Assembly: GCA_903875445.1 (NCBI GenBank)
Contig: CAIQWD010000021.1
Span: forward strand, 1-56,759
Reading direction: 5' to 3'
Length of the DNA stretch: 56,759 nt
DNA from: an uncultured delta proteobacterium
Lineage (GTDB): Bacteria; Desulfobacterota; Desulfobulbia; Desulfobulbales; Desulfocapsaceae
Part shown: piece after piece, positions 6,980 through 16,134 of the stretch
Layout: each line of letters starts with the position of its first letter
How positions within the stretch are numbered: the stretch's first letter is position 1
Made by a program: the position numbers and the translations under genes
The notes under the pieces: generated by a model
Databases searched by the model: none
What the model was told of the DNA's origin: nothing
Seen by the model: only the letters and a program-made list of their open reading frames with translations

Positions 6980-8025
6980 CGCATATCAAGGCCCTGGCAC
7001 TTTTTTCCGGAGGGCTCGATTCCATTCTTGCGACACGGCTGATCATGGAACAGGGCGTGGAAGTGGAGGCAATTCAGTTTGTTACCCCTTTCTTTAACTA
7101 CGACCTTCTCGATGATATTGAAGGACACAGAGAACGGATACAGCGCAAGTACGGCATCAATGTAATTGTTGAGGATATCAGCCCCGGCTACCTCCAGCTG
7201 TTGCATAACCCGACGCATGGCTTCGGTAAAAATTTCAATCCCTGTATCGATTGCAAGATTTTGATGTTCTCCCGAGCGAAAGAAATGCTTCTTGAGCGCG
7301 GAGCATCGTTTCTCATCTCCGGCGAAGTCCTGGGCCAGCGACCGATGTCCCAGCGCCGCGACACCTTGAACGTTATCGAGCGCGATTCGGGCACCAGGTC
7401 ACTTCTCCTCCGGCCTCTGTGTGCTCAGTTGTTAAAAGAAACACTGCCGGAGCTGCAGGGCTGGGTCGATCGCAGCAAGTTGCTGCGGTTCAGTGGGCGA
7501 GGCCGCTCGGCCCAGATTGCCATGGCGGCACGCTATGGGATAAAAGATTATCCTGCCCCGGCGGGTGGCTGCACCCTTGCCGATCCGATCCTTGGACGGC
7601 GTATCGAGCACCTCTACTCAACCGATTCGCTGCTGCAAGGGGCGGAGATCACGGTGGCCGACATCCGCCTGTTGCTTGTAGGCAGACAATTTGTCCTGCC
7701 GGGTGGCGGCTGGCTGGTCCTGGGGCGGGACGAAGGGGAGAACAACACTCTGGAAAAACTTGCCGGGGAAGACGATGCCCTGCTACTGATGGAGGATTGG
7801 CCCGGGCCGACCGCGGTGCTGAAAAAAGCAGGCAGCCAATATAGATCCGCCGCCGACCTGCAGGCTGTGCTCAATCTCATCGCTGCCCTGGTCGTCCGTT
7901 TCGGGAGAAAACTGCCGGAGGGGAAGTCTTTCGGCCAGGTAACCTGTTCCTTAGGTGGCAATCGCACCCTGATACCAGCCGCGCCACTTGCTGACGAGAC
8001 TTTTCGCAATTGGGGGATGTTGTAA
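6976..8025 (+). CDS. PP-loop tRNA thiolation-like enzyme with NFACT-type RNA-binding tail
   Basis: 349 residues. The N-terminal ATP pyrophosphatase domain has the PP-loop FSGGLDS at about 9-15 and resembles the ThiI/MnmA adenylation domain. Cys residues sit in NPCIDCK (about 87-93) and PAGGCTLADP (about 192-201), positions where MnmA-type thiolases carry catalytic Cys. The C-terminal part (about 225-285, RQFVLPGGGWLVLGRDEGEN) resembles the NFACT RNA-binding domain found fused to such enzymes. The likely role is sulfur transfer to a tRNA base (s4U8- or s2U-like), but the substrate cannot be fixed from sequence. It overlaps recN by 4 nt. Confidence 0.75.
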   Translation: MTHIKALALFSGGLDSILATRLIMEQGVEVEAIQFVTPFFNYDLLDDIEGHRERIQRKYGINVIVEDISPGYLQLLHNPTHGFGKNFNPCIDCKILMFSRAKEMLLERGASFLISGEVLGQRPMSQRRDTLNVIERDSGTRSLLLRPLCAQLLKETLPELQGWVDRSKLLRFSGRGRSAQIAMAARYGIKDYPAPAGGCTLADPILGRRIEHLYSTDSLLQGAEITVADIRLLLVGRQFVLPGGGWLVLGRDEGENNTLEKLAGEDDALLLMEDWPGPTAVLKKAGSQYRSAADLQAVLNLIAALVVRFGRKLPEGKSFGQVTCSLGGNRTLIPAAPLADETFRNWGML

Positions 8026-8058
8026 AAATCCTGCAACCGCTGTGTTAGGCGACTTCGT

Positions 8059-9009
8059 CTACACCGCAAAGAGCTGCTCGACTACCTGCAAATACGCCCC
8101 GAGGCTGCCGCATTTCAATATTTTCTTCTGCAATTTTTCCTGTCCCGGAAAGGAAACGATGAGGTATATCCAGAGCTGTTTGAGCCGCCCGAGGATGTGG
8201 GATGGCCCCGATAACCTTTGTTGGTAGCGGTTGAAAAGGTCGAGGTGGAAGGCGTAAAGACGCTTTTTTCTCTGTTCCGGAGAGTCGGTTGGGAAGCCTT
8301 TGATTTCTTCGGCCAGAAACGGGTTACCAAGCGCCCCCCGGCCGATCATCCAGCGGTCAACGGTCGGGAAACGGGCGGCAAGAGCGTTGAAGGTGGCAAG
8401 ATCGGTAATATCCCCGTTATAGACCAGAGGGTGACGGCTGAGCTTTTGGCAGACGGCAAAACCATCGGGGTCGGTATTGCCTTTGTAGAGCTGTTTGCCT
8501 AGCCGAGTGTGGATGATAATCTCTTTCAAGGCGAAACGGTCGAGCTCCGGCAGGAGGGTGGCCAGTTCCGACCGATCATGGTAACCTAGCCGGGTCTTGA
8601 TCGATACTTCAATGTCCAGTTGCGGCAGCACCTGGTCGAGGATCGCAACTATTGCTTCCGGGTAGGGCAGGAGGCCGGAGCCCCTTTTCTTGCGGGCGAC
8701 CATCGGCGCCGGGCAGCCGAGGTTCCAGTTGATGTGGCTGTAACCTAAGCCGGCAAGACGTTTGGCGAGGACGACAAAGGCCTCGGGGTCGGTATGCAGA
8801 AGCTGGGGGACAATCGGCCAGCCCTCGTTGTACTGGGGCAGCACGTCCCTGAGCATAGCGTCCTCATAGAGAGATCTTCTCTGCGGGTTTATAAAGGGCG
8901 TCACGGCTGCATCAAAGCCTTTGAAGTGATCGTGCAGAGTGTCGCGGAACAGGGAATCGGTGAGGCCGCGGATGGGCGCCAGATAGAGAAAGGGCTGGGT
9001 GTTGGACAT
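8059..9009 (-). CDS. dus: tRNA-dihydrouridine synthase (DusC-like)
   Basis: 316 residues from the ATG at 9009 (MSNTQPFLYLAPIRGLTDSLFR); the much longer upstream frame lacks family similarity and a ribosome site. It is an FMN-dependent enzyme reducing uridine to dihydrouridine in the tRNA D-loop. It shows the TIM-barrel entry LAPIRGLTD, the catalytic Cys in NLGCPAP followed by KKRGSGLL, KTRLGY, HTR and the phosphate-binding NGDI...MIGRGALGNPFL. DusC-like length and N-terminus favour U16 specificity, but only as a guess. It converges with the PP-loop gene and diverges from the nucleotidyltransferase gene at 9141. Confidence 0.92.
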   Translation of the reverse strand: MSNTQPFLYLAPIRGLTDSLFRDTLHDHFKGFDAAVTPFINPQRRSLYEDAMLRDVLPQYNEGWPIVPQLLHTDPEAFVVLAKRLAGLGYSHINWNLGCPAPMVARKKRGSGLLPYPEAIVAILDQVLPQLDIEVSIKTRLGYHDRSELATLLPELDRFALKEIIIHTRLGKQLYKGNTDPDGFAVCQKLSRHPLVYNGDITDLATFNALAARFPTVDRWMIGRGALGNPFLAEEIKGFPTDSPEQRKKRLYAFHLDLFNRYQQRLSGPSHILGRLKQLWIYLIVSFPGQEKLQKKILKCGSLGAYLQVVEQLFAV

Positions 9010-9140
9010 TGGTTTACTCTGGAGACGGCGCGGAACTGTCCTTCTTTGCCTGGATATGGTATCGTTACCTTCCCTTGAGACAGTGGGTGAGGCCTGTTGA
9101 AAGATCGAGAATATAGTCAAGTGCCAAAGGAAAGGAAAGG

Positions 9141-10643
9141 GTGCATTGCTTAGCGCCGGATAATTTACGAGAATTGCTGGGAAACGCTTCGCCGCAGGTG
9201 GGGCAGGCGCTGTTGCGGCTGGCGGGCAGAAGCGAGACCCCACTCTATCTGGTCGGTGGAACGGTGCGCGACTGGTTATTGGGACGCAGGTCTTGCGATA
9301 TCGATATTGCCGCTCCTACTTCTGCCGGTGTTCTGGCAAAACTGTTTCGTGCAGAACTCGGGGGCGGGACTATTGTTGATCTTTCCGGTCCGGAGGATGA
9401 AGCTGTTCGGGTAGTATGGCACAGTGAGCAGGTCGATTTTGCGACTTTTCGCGCCGGAACCGTAAGCATCGAAGAGGATCTGCAACGCCGGGACTTTACC
9501 CTCAATGCCATGGCAGTACCGCTTGCTCTCCTAACGACCGAGGGGGAGCCAGGCTGGTTGCTCGATCCGACCGGCGGTTTGGCGGATCTCCGGGCCGGAA
9601 GGATACAACATTGTTCCGGTGCCTTTGGCGCCGATCCGTTACGCATGTTGCGCGGCTATCGGCTGAGTGCAACTCTTGGTTTTCATCTGGTCGAAGGGAC
9701 TCGGGTGGAGGTGAAAAAATACGCAGCGCGCATCGGTGACGCCGCGGCGGAACGGATCGGCTATGAACTACAAAGGATTTTTGCTTCGCCTCGCACTGCC
9801 GGTACGCTGCAAACCATGCACGAGGACGGACTCCTGGCGTTTCTCTTGCCGGAACTCTACCAGGGGGCAGGGGTTGAGCAGCCCGAATTTCATCACCTTG
9901 ACGTCCTCGGTCACAGTTTTCTTGCCCTAAGAGTGATGGAGGAAATCCTTGCCGACCCACAGCGGTTTTTTCCGAACCGCATAGGGGAAATTGCCGAATA
10001 TCTCCGGCTGGAAAATGCGCTCTCCTGCCTTAAATGGGCGGCGCTCATGCATGATGTCGGGAAACCGGCGACAAGGGAGAAGCAACCCGGCAGCAACGGC
10101 CGGGTGACCTTCTACCGCCATGACGAAGAGGGCTTTTGGATCTTCCGGGAATTTGCCGAGCGCAGTCGGTGGAGCAAGGCCGATGCCGAGCGCACCGGCG
10201 GGCTCGTCGCCATGCACATGCATCCCTTTCACCTGTGCAATGTGGCGCGTGAAGGGAAAATCAGCAGGCGAGCGGCGTTGAAACTCTGTCGTCGTGCCGG
10301 AGCGGATTTGACCGGGCTCTTTCTCCTGGCAATGGCCGACAGTTTGGCCAGCCGCGGGCAAAAGAAACCGGAGCGGATGGAAGAGGAGCTGCGAGAGCTG
10401 TTCGACTCCGTGCAGAAGATGTATGATGACCACATCCAACCGGTGCTTTTTGGCCCGCGCTTATTGACCGGCAAGGACCTTATCGAGGAATTTGCCCTGG
10501 TGCCCGGGCCACTGTTCACGACGCTCCTCTATGAAATAGAAATGGCCAGGGTGGAAGGGGATGTGACGGATCGGCGCACGGCGCTGGCCTTTGTTGCCGC
10601 CTATCTGCAGACTCTTGCGGCGAACTCGACGACCTCCTCGTGA
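9141..10643 (+). CDS. CCA tRNA nucleotidyltransferase / poly(A) polymerase family protein with HD domain
   Basis: 500 residues starting with GTG at 9141 (AAAGG motifs upstream). The N-terminal polymerase-beta-type head has LYLVGGTVRDWLLGR, the catalytic SCDIDIA and RRDFTLNAMAVPL. The RNA-binding helical region follows (DPLRMLRGYRLSATLGF). An HD phosphohydrolase-like domain is present (LKWAALMHDVGKPAT, about 292-306). The tRNAs in this window encode CCA, so the role may be 3'-end repair or polyadenylation rather than obligatory CCA synthesis. Confidence 0.85.
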   Translation: MHCLAPDNLRELLGNASPQVGQALLRLAGRSETPLYLVGGTVRDWLLGRRSCDIDIAAPTSAGVLAKLFRAELGGGTIVDLSGPEDEAVRVVWHSEQVDFATFRAGTVSIEEDLQRRDFTLNAMAVPLALLTTEGEPGWLLDPTGGLADLRAGRIQHCSGAFGADPLRMLRGYRLSATLGFHLVEGTRVEVKKYAARIGDAAAERIGYELQRIFASPRTAGTLQTMHEDGLLAFLLPELYQGAGVEQPEFHHLDVLGHSFLALRVMEEILADPQRFFPNRIGEIAEYLRLENALSCLKWAALMHDVGKPATREKQPGSNGRVTFYRHDEEGFWIFREFAERSRWSKADAERTGGLVAMHMHPFHLCNVAREGKISRRAALKLCRRAGADLTGLFLLAMADSLASRGQKKPERMEEELRELFDSVQKMYDDHIQPVLFGPRLLTGKDLIEEFALVPGPLFTTLLYEIEMARVEGDVTDRRTALAFVAAYLQTLAANSTTSS

Positions 10644-10699
10644 GGAGTATGAGGACAGCTGGAATTCGTCTTGTCAAAGAATAATAAATGGACTAAAAC

Positions 10700-11335
10700 G
10701 TGCGTAAAATAAACGATTACTATTCGAAAAAAGCAAAAAAAGAAAAATATCCAGCTCGTTCCGTCTATAAACTGGAAGAGGTTCAGCAGAAGTATAAGTT
10801 CCTCTCCTGGGGCGACAGCGTCCTCGATCTTGGCTGCTTTCCGGGCAGCTGGTCGCTCTTTGCCTCGGAGGCGATTGGTCCGAAGGGTATTGTCGTCGGG
10901 GTTGACCTGCAGCAGGCGGATCAGGTTGCCAGACCGGGAGGCGCGCCGATTCACTGGTTGTGTCAGGATATCATGCTGCCGGAGATGATTGTCGCGGTGA
11001 GGCAGTTTCGCCCGGCCTTTCGCGTGCTGATCTCCGATCTGGCCCCCAAGACCACCGGCAACAGGTGGGCGGATGCCCAGCAGTCCCTGATTTTGGTGCG
11101 GCAGACCCTGACTCTTGCGGAAGAGTTGTTGCTCAATAAAGGGCACTATCTCTGTAAGGTTTTTCAGGGCGAGGATTCCCCTGAATTTGTGGCTGAGATG
11201 AAGAAGCGTTTTACGATGGTAAAGGTGCTGAAACCAAAAAGTTCCCGAACCGAGAGCAGAGAGGTTTTTGTTCTCGGAATGGGCTATGTGAAATCCGTTC
11301 CTGAAAAAGAGTTGCAGCAAGGGAATTTGTTATAA
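10700..11335 (+). CDS. rlmE: 23S rRNA 2'-O-methyltransferase RlmE (FtsJ/RrmJ)
   Basis: 211 residues with a GTG start at 10700. It methylates U2552 of 23S rRNA using SAM. The family N-terminus (YYSKKAKKEKYPARSVYKL), SAM motif VLDLGCFPGSWS and K-D-K-E catalytic set (K in RSVYKL, D in VLISDLAPKTTGN, K in YLCKVFQG, E in RTESREVFVLG) are all visible. It lies between the nucleotidyltransferase and yebC on the same strand. Confidence 0.93.
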   Translation: MRKINDYYSKKAKKEKYPARSVYKLEEVQQKYKFLSWGDSVLDLGCFPGSWSLFASEAIGPKGIVVGVDLQQADQVARPGGAPIHWLCQDIMLPEMIVAVRQFRPAFRVLISDLAPKTTGNRWADAQQSLILVRQTLTLAEELLLNKGHYLCKVFQGEDSPEFVAEMKKRFTMVKVLKPKSSRTESREVFVLGMGYVKSVPEKELQQGNLL

Positions 11336-11360
11336 ATTTAAAAATTAATAGGTATGCTAT

Positions 11361-12110
11361 ATGTCTGGACATTCCAAGTGGTCAACAATTAAGAGAAAAA
11401 AAGGGGCAATTGATGCCAAGCGAGGGCAAATATTCACCCGTTTGATTAAGGAAATTACCGTTGCGGCAAGAGCTGGAGGGGGAGACCCGGAGGGAAATCC
11501 TCGGTTGCGAACAGCCGTGGCTGCGGCCAAGACCGAAAATATGCCCAAGGATAATATCGCCAGGGCGATCAAGAAGGGCACCGGCGAGATCGCCGGCGAG
11601 ATCTATGACGAGATCATGTATGAAGGCTATGGCCCCGGCGGTGTTGCTGTTTTGGTTGAATGCATGACCGACAACCGCAACCGGACGGTCGCCGATGTGC
11701 GCCACTTTTTTGCCAAAAGCAACGGTAATCTCGGCGAATCCGGCTGTGTGTCCTGGATGTTTGAGAAAAAAGGCTTGATACTCGTTGATAAGAAGATCAC
11801 CAACGAAGAAAAATTGATGGATATGGCCCTTGAGGCCGGAGCGGACGATGTGGTCGAGGAAGAGACCGAATTTCAGGTCCATACCTCTCCCGAGGAGTTC
11901 GAAAACGTCCGCGCCGCCCTGGAAGCGGGTGGACTGACCTTCGTTGATGCCTCGGTGTCGATGATACCGAAGACTACTGTTCAGGTAACCGACGAAAAAA
12001 TCGCCAAGTCACTTGTCAAGCTCATGGAAAACCTTGAGGATCATGAAGATGTGCAAAATATTTTCTCAAATTTTGACATCGATGACTCCCTGATGGAGCA
12101 GTTATCCTAA
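11361..12110 (+). CDS. yebC: YebC/PmpR-family protein (TACO1-like)
   Basis: 249 residues, full length for the family. N-terminal signature [22 protein letters not shown], followed by FTRLIKEI and the family segments [20 protein letters not shown] and [14 protein letters not shown]. Family members act as DNA-binding regulators or as translation factors that relieve ribosome stalling at poly-proline. It directly precedes ruvC (12-nt gap), a very common arrangement. Confidence 0.95.
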   Translation: MSGHSKWSTIKRKKGAIDAKRGQIFTRLIKEITVAARAGGGDPEGNPRLRTAVAAAKTENMPKDNIARAIKKGTGEIAGEIYDEIMYEGYGPGGVAVLVECMTDNRNRTVADVRHFFAKSNGNLGESGCVSWMFEKKGLILVDKKITNEEKLMDMALEAGADDVVEEETEFQVHTSPEEFENVRAALEAGGLTFVDASVSMIPKTTVQVTDEKIAKSLVKLMENLEDHEDVQNIFSNFDIDDSLMEQLS

Positions 12111-12122
12111 CCGGCCGGGAAA

Positions 12123-12596
12123 GTGGCAAGAATCCTCGGGGTTGATCCGGGAAGCAGGGTGACCGGTTATGGAATCATCGACGCCTCTCGCGGGCGTCTG
12201 GAATTTGTCGTTTGCGGAGTAATCAAGACCACCAAGGATCAGGCGTTTTCCTATCGGCTCAATGAGATTTTCGAGGGTCTGAACGAGGTGGTCCAGGTGC
12301 ACCGGCCGGTGGTTGCGGCGATTGAAGAGGTCTTTCTCGCAACCAATCCGCGGTCGGCGATCAAGCTCGGTCATGCCCGCGGTGCTGCCGTGGTAGCGGC
12401 GATGCAGAACGGACTGAGTGTTCATGATTATAGCCCACGGGCTATCAAACGGGCGGTTGCCGGCTACGGCCAGGCGGGAAAGGAACAGGTGCAGCACATG
12501 GTACAGGTGCTGCTGGGGCTTTCCGGCAAACCGAGCCCGGACGCCGCCGACGCCTTGGCCGTCGCCATTTGCCATGCTAACCAGTTGCAGGTCTGA
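12123..12596 (+). CDS. ruvC: Holliday junction resolvase RuvC
   Basis: 157 residues, GTG start at 12123. It cleaves Holliday junctions symmetrically. The RNase H-fold acidic residues are visible: D7 in ILGVDPGSRVTGYG, E in AAIEEVFLA, and D in the C-terminal PSPDAADALAVAICH. Length is normal. First gene of a ruvC-ruvA-ruvB set with 6-nt spacing to ruvA. Confidence 0.97.
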   Translation: MARILGVDPGSRVTGYGIIDASRGRLEFVVCGVIKTTKDQAFSYRLNEIFEGLNEVVQVHRPVVAAIEEVFLATNPRSAIKLGHARGAAVVAAMQNGLSVHDYSPRAIKRAVAGYGQAGKEQVQHMVQVLLGLSGKPSPDAADALAVAICHANQLQV

Positions 12597-12602
12597 TATC
12601 CC

Positions 12603-13226
12603 ATGATTGCCACCTTAACAGGCAGGATTCTCGCAAGAAGTGCCGATCGAGCCGTTGTCGATGTCGGCGGCGTCGGCTATGAGGTGATTCTGGCGACCGA
12701 TGCGGTTGCCCGCTTGCCGGAAAAAGGTCGGGAAGTATTCCTCCATATCCACACCAATGTACGCGAGGATGCCATAACCCTGTTCGGTTTTATCGAGGAA
12801 GAGGAGAAGGAGCTTTTCCTCATTCTTCGCACGGTGACCGGCATTGGCCCAAAGCTGGCCTTGGCGATGTTATCGGGGATGCGTGTCGCTGATATCTGCC
12901 AGGCGATTCTTGCCGGAGACATCAAACGGCTGACAATGCTGCCCGGTGTCGGCAAAAAGACCGCCGAGCGGATCTGCGTCGAGCTGAAAGAAAAAGTTGC
13001 CCATTTAAGCAGTGGGACAATGCCGCTTTCCGCCGAAGGCCAGGGGGTAATAGTGGTTGCCGGTTCGGTTGTAGCCGACGCCCTTTCGGCCTTAACCAAT
13101 CTCGGCTATCCCGACCCCGTGGCGAGAAAGGCCCTGGAGACCGTTAAAAGACAACAGGGTGAGGAAACATTTGCTCAGATGCGAATCGAGATTCTTATCC
13201 GGGAGGCCCTGCGGGCACTGGCATGA
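12603..13226 (+). CDS. ruvA: Holliday junction branch migration protein RuvA
   Basis: 207 residues. OB-fold N-terminal domain ([23 protein letters not shown]), two helix-hairpin-helix motifs ([18 protein letters not shown] and [19 protein letters not shown]) and the C-terminal helical domain that contacts RuvB ([17 protein letters not shown]). It binds four-way junctions as a tetramer and loads RuvB. It overlaps ruvB by 4 nt (ATGA). Confidence 0.97.
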   Translation: MIATLTGRILARSADRAVVDVGGVGYEVILATDAVARLPEKGREVFLHIHTNVREDAITLFGFIEEEEKELFLILRTVTGIGPKLALAMLSGMRVADICQAILAGDIKRLTMLPGVGKKTAERICVELKEKVAHLSSGTMPLSAEGQGVIVVAGSVVADALSALTNLGYPDPVARKALETVKRQQGEETFAQMRIEILIREALRALA

Positions 13227-14305
13227 ACATCGAAGAAGACATAACTGCGGATGGCCGCCTGGTCAACCCGCAGCCCCAGGTGCGCGAGCCGGCGACCGAC
13301 AACGCCCTCAGGCCGCAGAGGCTCGCCGAATACATCGGCCAGGAACAGGTGCGCAAGAGCCTGGCAATCTTCATCCAGGCCGCCCTCGGTCGCCGTGAAC
13401 CTTTGGATCACGTCCTTTTCCACGGCTTTCCCGGCCTCGGCAAAACCACCCTCTGTTATATCATTGCCAACGAGATGGGCGCGGGGATCAAGGTGACCTC
13501 GGGTCCGGTCATTGAAAAGCAGGGCGATCTGGCAGCCATTCTCACTAGCCTGCAAGAGGGGGACGTTCTGTTCATCGACGAAATCCATCGCCTCAACCAT
13601 GTGGTGGAGGAAATCCTCTATCCGGCCATGGAGGACTTCCAGCTCGACCTGATCATCGGCCAGGGACCCGGCGCCCGTTCGGTGAAGATGGATCTGCCAA
13701 AATTCACCCTGGTAGGGGCGACGACCCGCACCGGCCTGCTGACTCCACCGCTCAGAGACCGCTTTGGCGTCGTCCTGCGCCTCGATTTTTATACCCCTGA
13801 GGAGTTGGTGACCATTGTCCAGCGGTCGGCAAGGATCCTCGGCATGAACATTGATCCGGCTGGAGCCTTGGAGTTGGGCAGGCGCTCCCGGGGCACCCCG
13901 AGAATTGCCAATCGACTCTTGCGGCGGGTGCGGGATTTTGCCGAAGTCGGCGGTCACCCGACAGTTGATGCCGGCGTGGCCAATGCGGCGCTTAATCTTC
14001 TCGGTGTCGATGAGCTTGGCCTGGACGATATGGATAGAAGGGTGATGCTCACCATTATCGATAAGTTCGAGGGTGGCCCCATTGGTCTGGAGACCCTGGC
14101 AACGGTTGTCTGTGAGGAAAAAAACACCCTTGAGGATGTTTACGAACCGTTTCTCATCCAGTCGGGTTTTTTGCAGAGGACCCCGCGCGGTCGCGTGGCA
14201 ACCGCCAGGGCCTACGAGCATTTTGGCCGGAAGATTCCCCGGCAGGCAGCTATGCAGCAGTCCCTTTTCGAGGAATGGAAGAGGGATAACAATGAAGTCC
14301 CCTGA
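13223..14305 (+). CDS. ruvB: Holliday junction DNA helicase RuvB
   Basis: 360 residues, hexameric AAA+ motor of branch migration. N-terminal [19 protein letters not shown], Walker [11 protein letters not shown], Walker [11 protein letters not shown], sensor 1 [20 protein letters not shown] with arginine finger, sensor 2 [19 protein letters not shown], and the winged-helix C-terminus ([20 protein letters not shown]). Most family members read [19 protein letters not shown] is a mild variant. Its end overlaps the first possible panB start. Confidence 0.97.
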   Translation: MNIEEDITADGRLVNPQPQVREPATDNALRPQRLAEYIGQEQVRKSLAIFIQAALGRREPLDHVLFHGFPGLGKTTLCYIIANEMGAGIKVTSGPVIEKQGDLAAILTSLQEGDVLFIDEIHRLNHVVEEILYPAMEDFQLDLIIGQGPGARSVKMDLPKFTLVGATTRTGLLTPPLRDRFGVVLRLDFYTPEELVTIVQRSARILGMNIDPAGALELGRRSRGTPRIANRLLRRVRDFAEVGGHPTVDAGVANAALNLLGVDELGLDDMDRRVMLTIIDKFEGGPIGLETLATVVCEEKNTLEDVYEPFLIQSGFLQRTPRGRVATARAYEHFGRKIPRQAAMQQSLFEEWKRDNNEVP

Positions 14306-14321
14306 AAATGAGGATAGGAGA

Positions 14322-15155
14322 ATGCGCAGAACAATTGCAGACTTCAGGATAATGAAGAAGGAAGGGAAGAGGATTTCCGTACTCACCGCCTACGATGCCT
14401 CGATGGCTCGTTTGCTCGACGGCTGCGGAGTGGTGGACATTCTTTTGGTCGGCGACTCCTTGGGGATGGTCATGCTCGGGTATGATTCGACGGTGCCGGT
14501 GACCATGGAAGAAATGCTGCATCATGCCAAAGCAGTTCGCCGTGGAGCCCCTGACGCCTTCATCGTCGGTGACATGCCCTTTGGCGCCTATCAAACCGGT
14601 GAACGGGATGCCGTTTGCAATGGCATGCGCTTTATGAAAGAGGCTGGTTGCGACGCAGTTAAACTTGAAGGTGGACTCGTCATGTGCGGAGTCGTCCGGG
14701 CATTGGTTGATGCCGGGATACCGGTCATGGCCCATATTGGGCTGACGCCGCAGACTGCAGGGCAACTGGGTGGCTATAAGTTGCAGGGTAAGGGCCTCGA
14801 TGCGGCCAGGAGACTTCTTGCCGAGGCTCGGGGTTTGGAAGAGGCTGGTGCCTTTGCGGTGGTTATGGAATGCATTCCCTCGGGTCTCGCGCAGGTGATT
14901 ACCCAGGATATTGCAATTTCCACCATCGGCATCGGCGCGGGTGTGCATTGCGACGGGCAGGTGCTGGTCACCCACGACCTGCTTGGTATGTTCGATAAGT
15001 TCCTGCCAAAATTTGTTAAGAAATATAGTGACCTGGCCCCTGTTATCAAAGAGAGTATCCAGCAATACGATACGGAGGTGAAGGCCGGTTCTTTTCCCGG
15101 ACCGGAGCACGGGTTTGCCGGCGAAGGCGATTACTTCCAGATATTAAACGCGTAA
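14322..15155 (+). CDS. panB: 3-methyl-2-oxobutanoate hydroxymethyltransferase PanB
   Basis: 277 residues from the ATG at 14322, which gives the usual N-terminus (MRRTIADFRIMKKEGKRISVLTAYD); a GAGG lies 8 nt upstream. An earlier in-frame ATG at 14292 overlapping the ruvB end is possible. It transfers a hydroxymethyl group from methylene-THF to 2-oxoisovalerate, the first step to pantothenate. Motifs: VGDSLGMVMLGY, FIVGDMPFGAYQ, AVKLEGG and the Glu in VMECIP. panC and panD are not adjacent. A strong terminator follows. Confidence 0.95.
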   Translation: MRRTIADFRIMKKEGKRISVLTAYDASMARLLDGCGVVDILLVGDSLGMVMLGYDSTVPVTMEEMLHHAKAVRRGAPDAFIVGDMPFGAYQTGERDAVCNGMRFMKEAGCDAVKLEGGLVMCGVVRALVDAGIPVMAHIGLTPQTAGQLGGYKLQGKGLDAARRLLAEARGLEEAGAFAVVMECIPSGLAQVITQDIAISTIGIGAGVHCDGQVLVTHDLLGMFDKFLPKFVKKYSDLAPVIKESIQQYDTEVKAGSFPGPEHGFAGEGDYFQILNA

Positions 15156-15184
15156 AGACATGCTGTTATATTTTTTCTAAAAGA

Positions 15185-15223
15185 AAAAGGGGTGATTGCG
15201 TTGTTGGCAATCACCCCTTTTTT
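15185..15223 (+). terminator. rho-independent terminator after panB
   Basis: An 11-bp GC-containing stem (GGGGTGATTGC 15189-15199 with its complement 15207-15217) and 7-nt loop are followed by six or more T. It separates the ruv-panB transcript from the dcw cluster. Confidence 0.9.
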
Positions 15224-15580
15224 GCTTCTTATGGATTTTCGAGATCACCTCTCAGGCTAAAGGATGTTGGGTACTACAACCAAGGACACTCCCTCTGACC
15301 GTATCTTCTTGCGGACAAGTTTTTTTCTATTTCATCCCCACCTTTCCCCACATCGCAAAAAAATTCCCTATTCTCGTTGATTATGTTAAGTATTCTGAAT
15401 GTCGTGGGAATATTTGACGAGTTCATAGTCAAGCAGTTGCTGTGTGTTGGGGAAGTTACCTATCGTTTATGCTTATAAACACATTGTATGGTGTGTGTAT
15501 CATGAATACACCATATATGTTGTGTGTTAATTGTATCTTTCTAGGTTTCGTATCATCTTGAAGTTAATCAAAATTATCTC
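15224..15580. other. non-coding AT-rich upstream region of the dcw cluster
   Basis: No convincing gene. The only structure I see is an imperfectly spaced inverted repeat TATGGTGT (15487-15494) / ACACCATA (15508-15515) within a TG-rich stretch, 66 nt before the -35 box of the mraZ promoter. It may be a regulator site. Confidence 0.5.
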
Positions 15581-15608
15581 TTGACACCAAGCCGTTTCAT
15601 GATATAAA
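15581..15608 (+). promoter_or_regulatory. strong sigma70-type promoter of mraZ/dcw cluster
   Basis: Consensus TTGACA (15581-15586), 16-nt spacer, TATAAA (15603-15608). The predicted transcript start is near 15615, leaving a 60-70 nt leader before the mraZ GTG. Confidence 0.75.
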
Positions 15609-15629
15609 AAGGGGAATAGTGGTGCAAAG

Positions 15630-15680
15630 TGGGTGATTGGGGCGACGGGTGGTCGGTAGAGGTTCTGGGGGGTTGTGGGT
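15630..15680 (+). promoter_or_regulatory. TGGG repeats, candidate MraZ autoregulation box
   Basis: TGGGT (15630), TGGGG (15638), TGGGG (15666) and TGGGT (15676) occur between the promoter and the mraZ start. The last two are exactly 10 nt apart, the helical spacing known for MraZ direct repeats. The first pair is 8 nt apart, so the box is only partly canonical. Confidence 0.5.
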
Positions 15681-16134
15681 GATCAATAACAGATTTCGGA
15701 GCAGGACGGAACACACCTTGGATGCGAAGGGGAGATTGAATTTTCCCAGTCGATTCCGCGAGGTGTTGCGTCAAAGTGGCTCTGAGAATCTGATGTTGGT
15801 TCCCTGGGGTAATCATCTTCGTGCCTATCCAGTGTCTGAATGGGAGGCGCTGGAGACGAAGCTGCTGACCCAGGGCGGAGAAAACCGCATTTCCAGCTTT
15901 TTCCGCTACGTGGTTGGAGGGGTGGTCGAATGCGCCATCGACAAGCAGGGGCGAATTCTCATTCCACCCGACCTGCGAAATGATTTGAAGTTGGGTAAGG
16001 ATGTGACGGTAACGGGCATGCTCGACTGGGTTGAGATCTGGGATAAAGAGGCCTGGATTGCTGAAACGAAGGCCACCCGTGACAATTTTGTTGAGCATGA
16101 AGCAAGTCTGGCGAGGATGGGGATTATCTCGTGA
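15679..16134 (+). CDS. mraZ: transcriptional regulator MraZ
   Basis: 151 residues from the GTG at 15679, chosen because the family starts a few residues before the first SpoVT/AbrB-like repeat (RTEHTLDAKGRLNFPSRFRE). A second repeat follows (AIDKQGRILIPPDLRNDLKL). MraZ is a ring-forming DNA-binding repressor of the dcw operon. The G-rich leader with TGGG repeats immediately upstream supports autoregulation. It overlaps rsmH by 4 nt (GTGA). Confidence 0.92.
   Translation: MINNRFRSRTEHTLDAKGRLNFPSRFREVLRQSGSENLMLVPWGNHLRAYPVSEWEALETKLLTQGGENRISSFFRYVVGGVVECAIDKQGRILIPPDLRNDLKLGKDVTVTGMLDWVEIWDKEAWIAETKATRDNFVEHEASLARMGIIS

Noticed and set aside
14073-14321. N-terminal extension of panB into ruvB
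   Set aside because: It is out of frame with ruvB's conserved C-terminus and absent from the PanB family; translation more likely starts at 14322 or 14292.
13175-14386. 403-residue minus-strand open frame opposite ruvB
   Set aside because: It lies opposite a fully conserved ruvB; third-position bias of ruvB explains the absence of stops.
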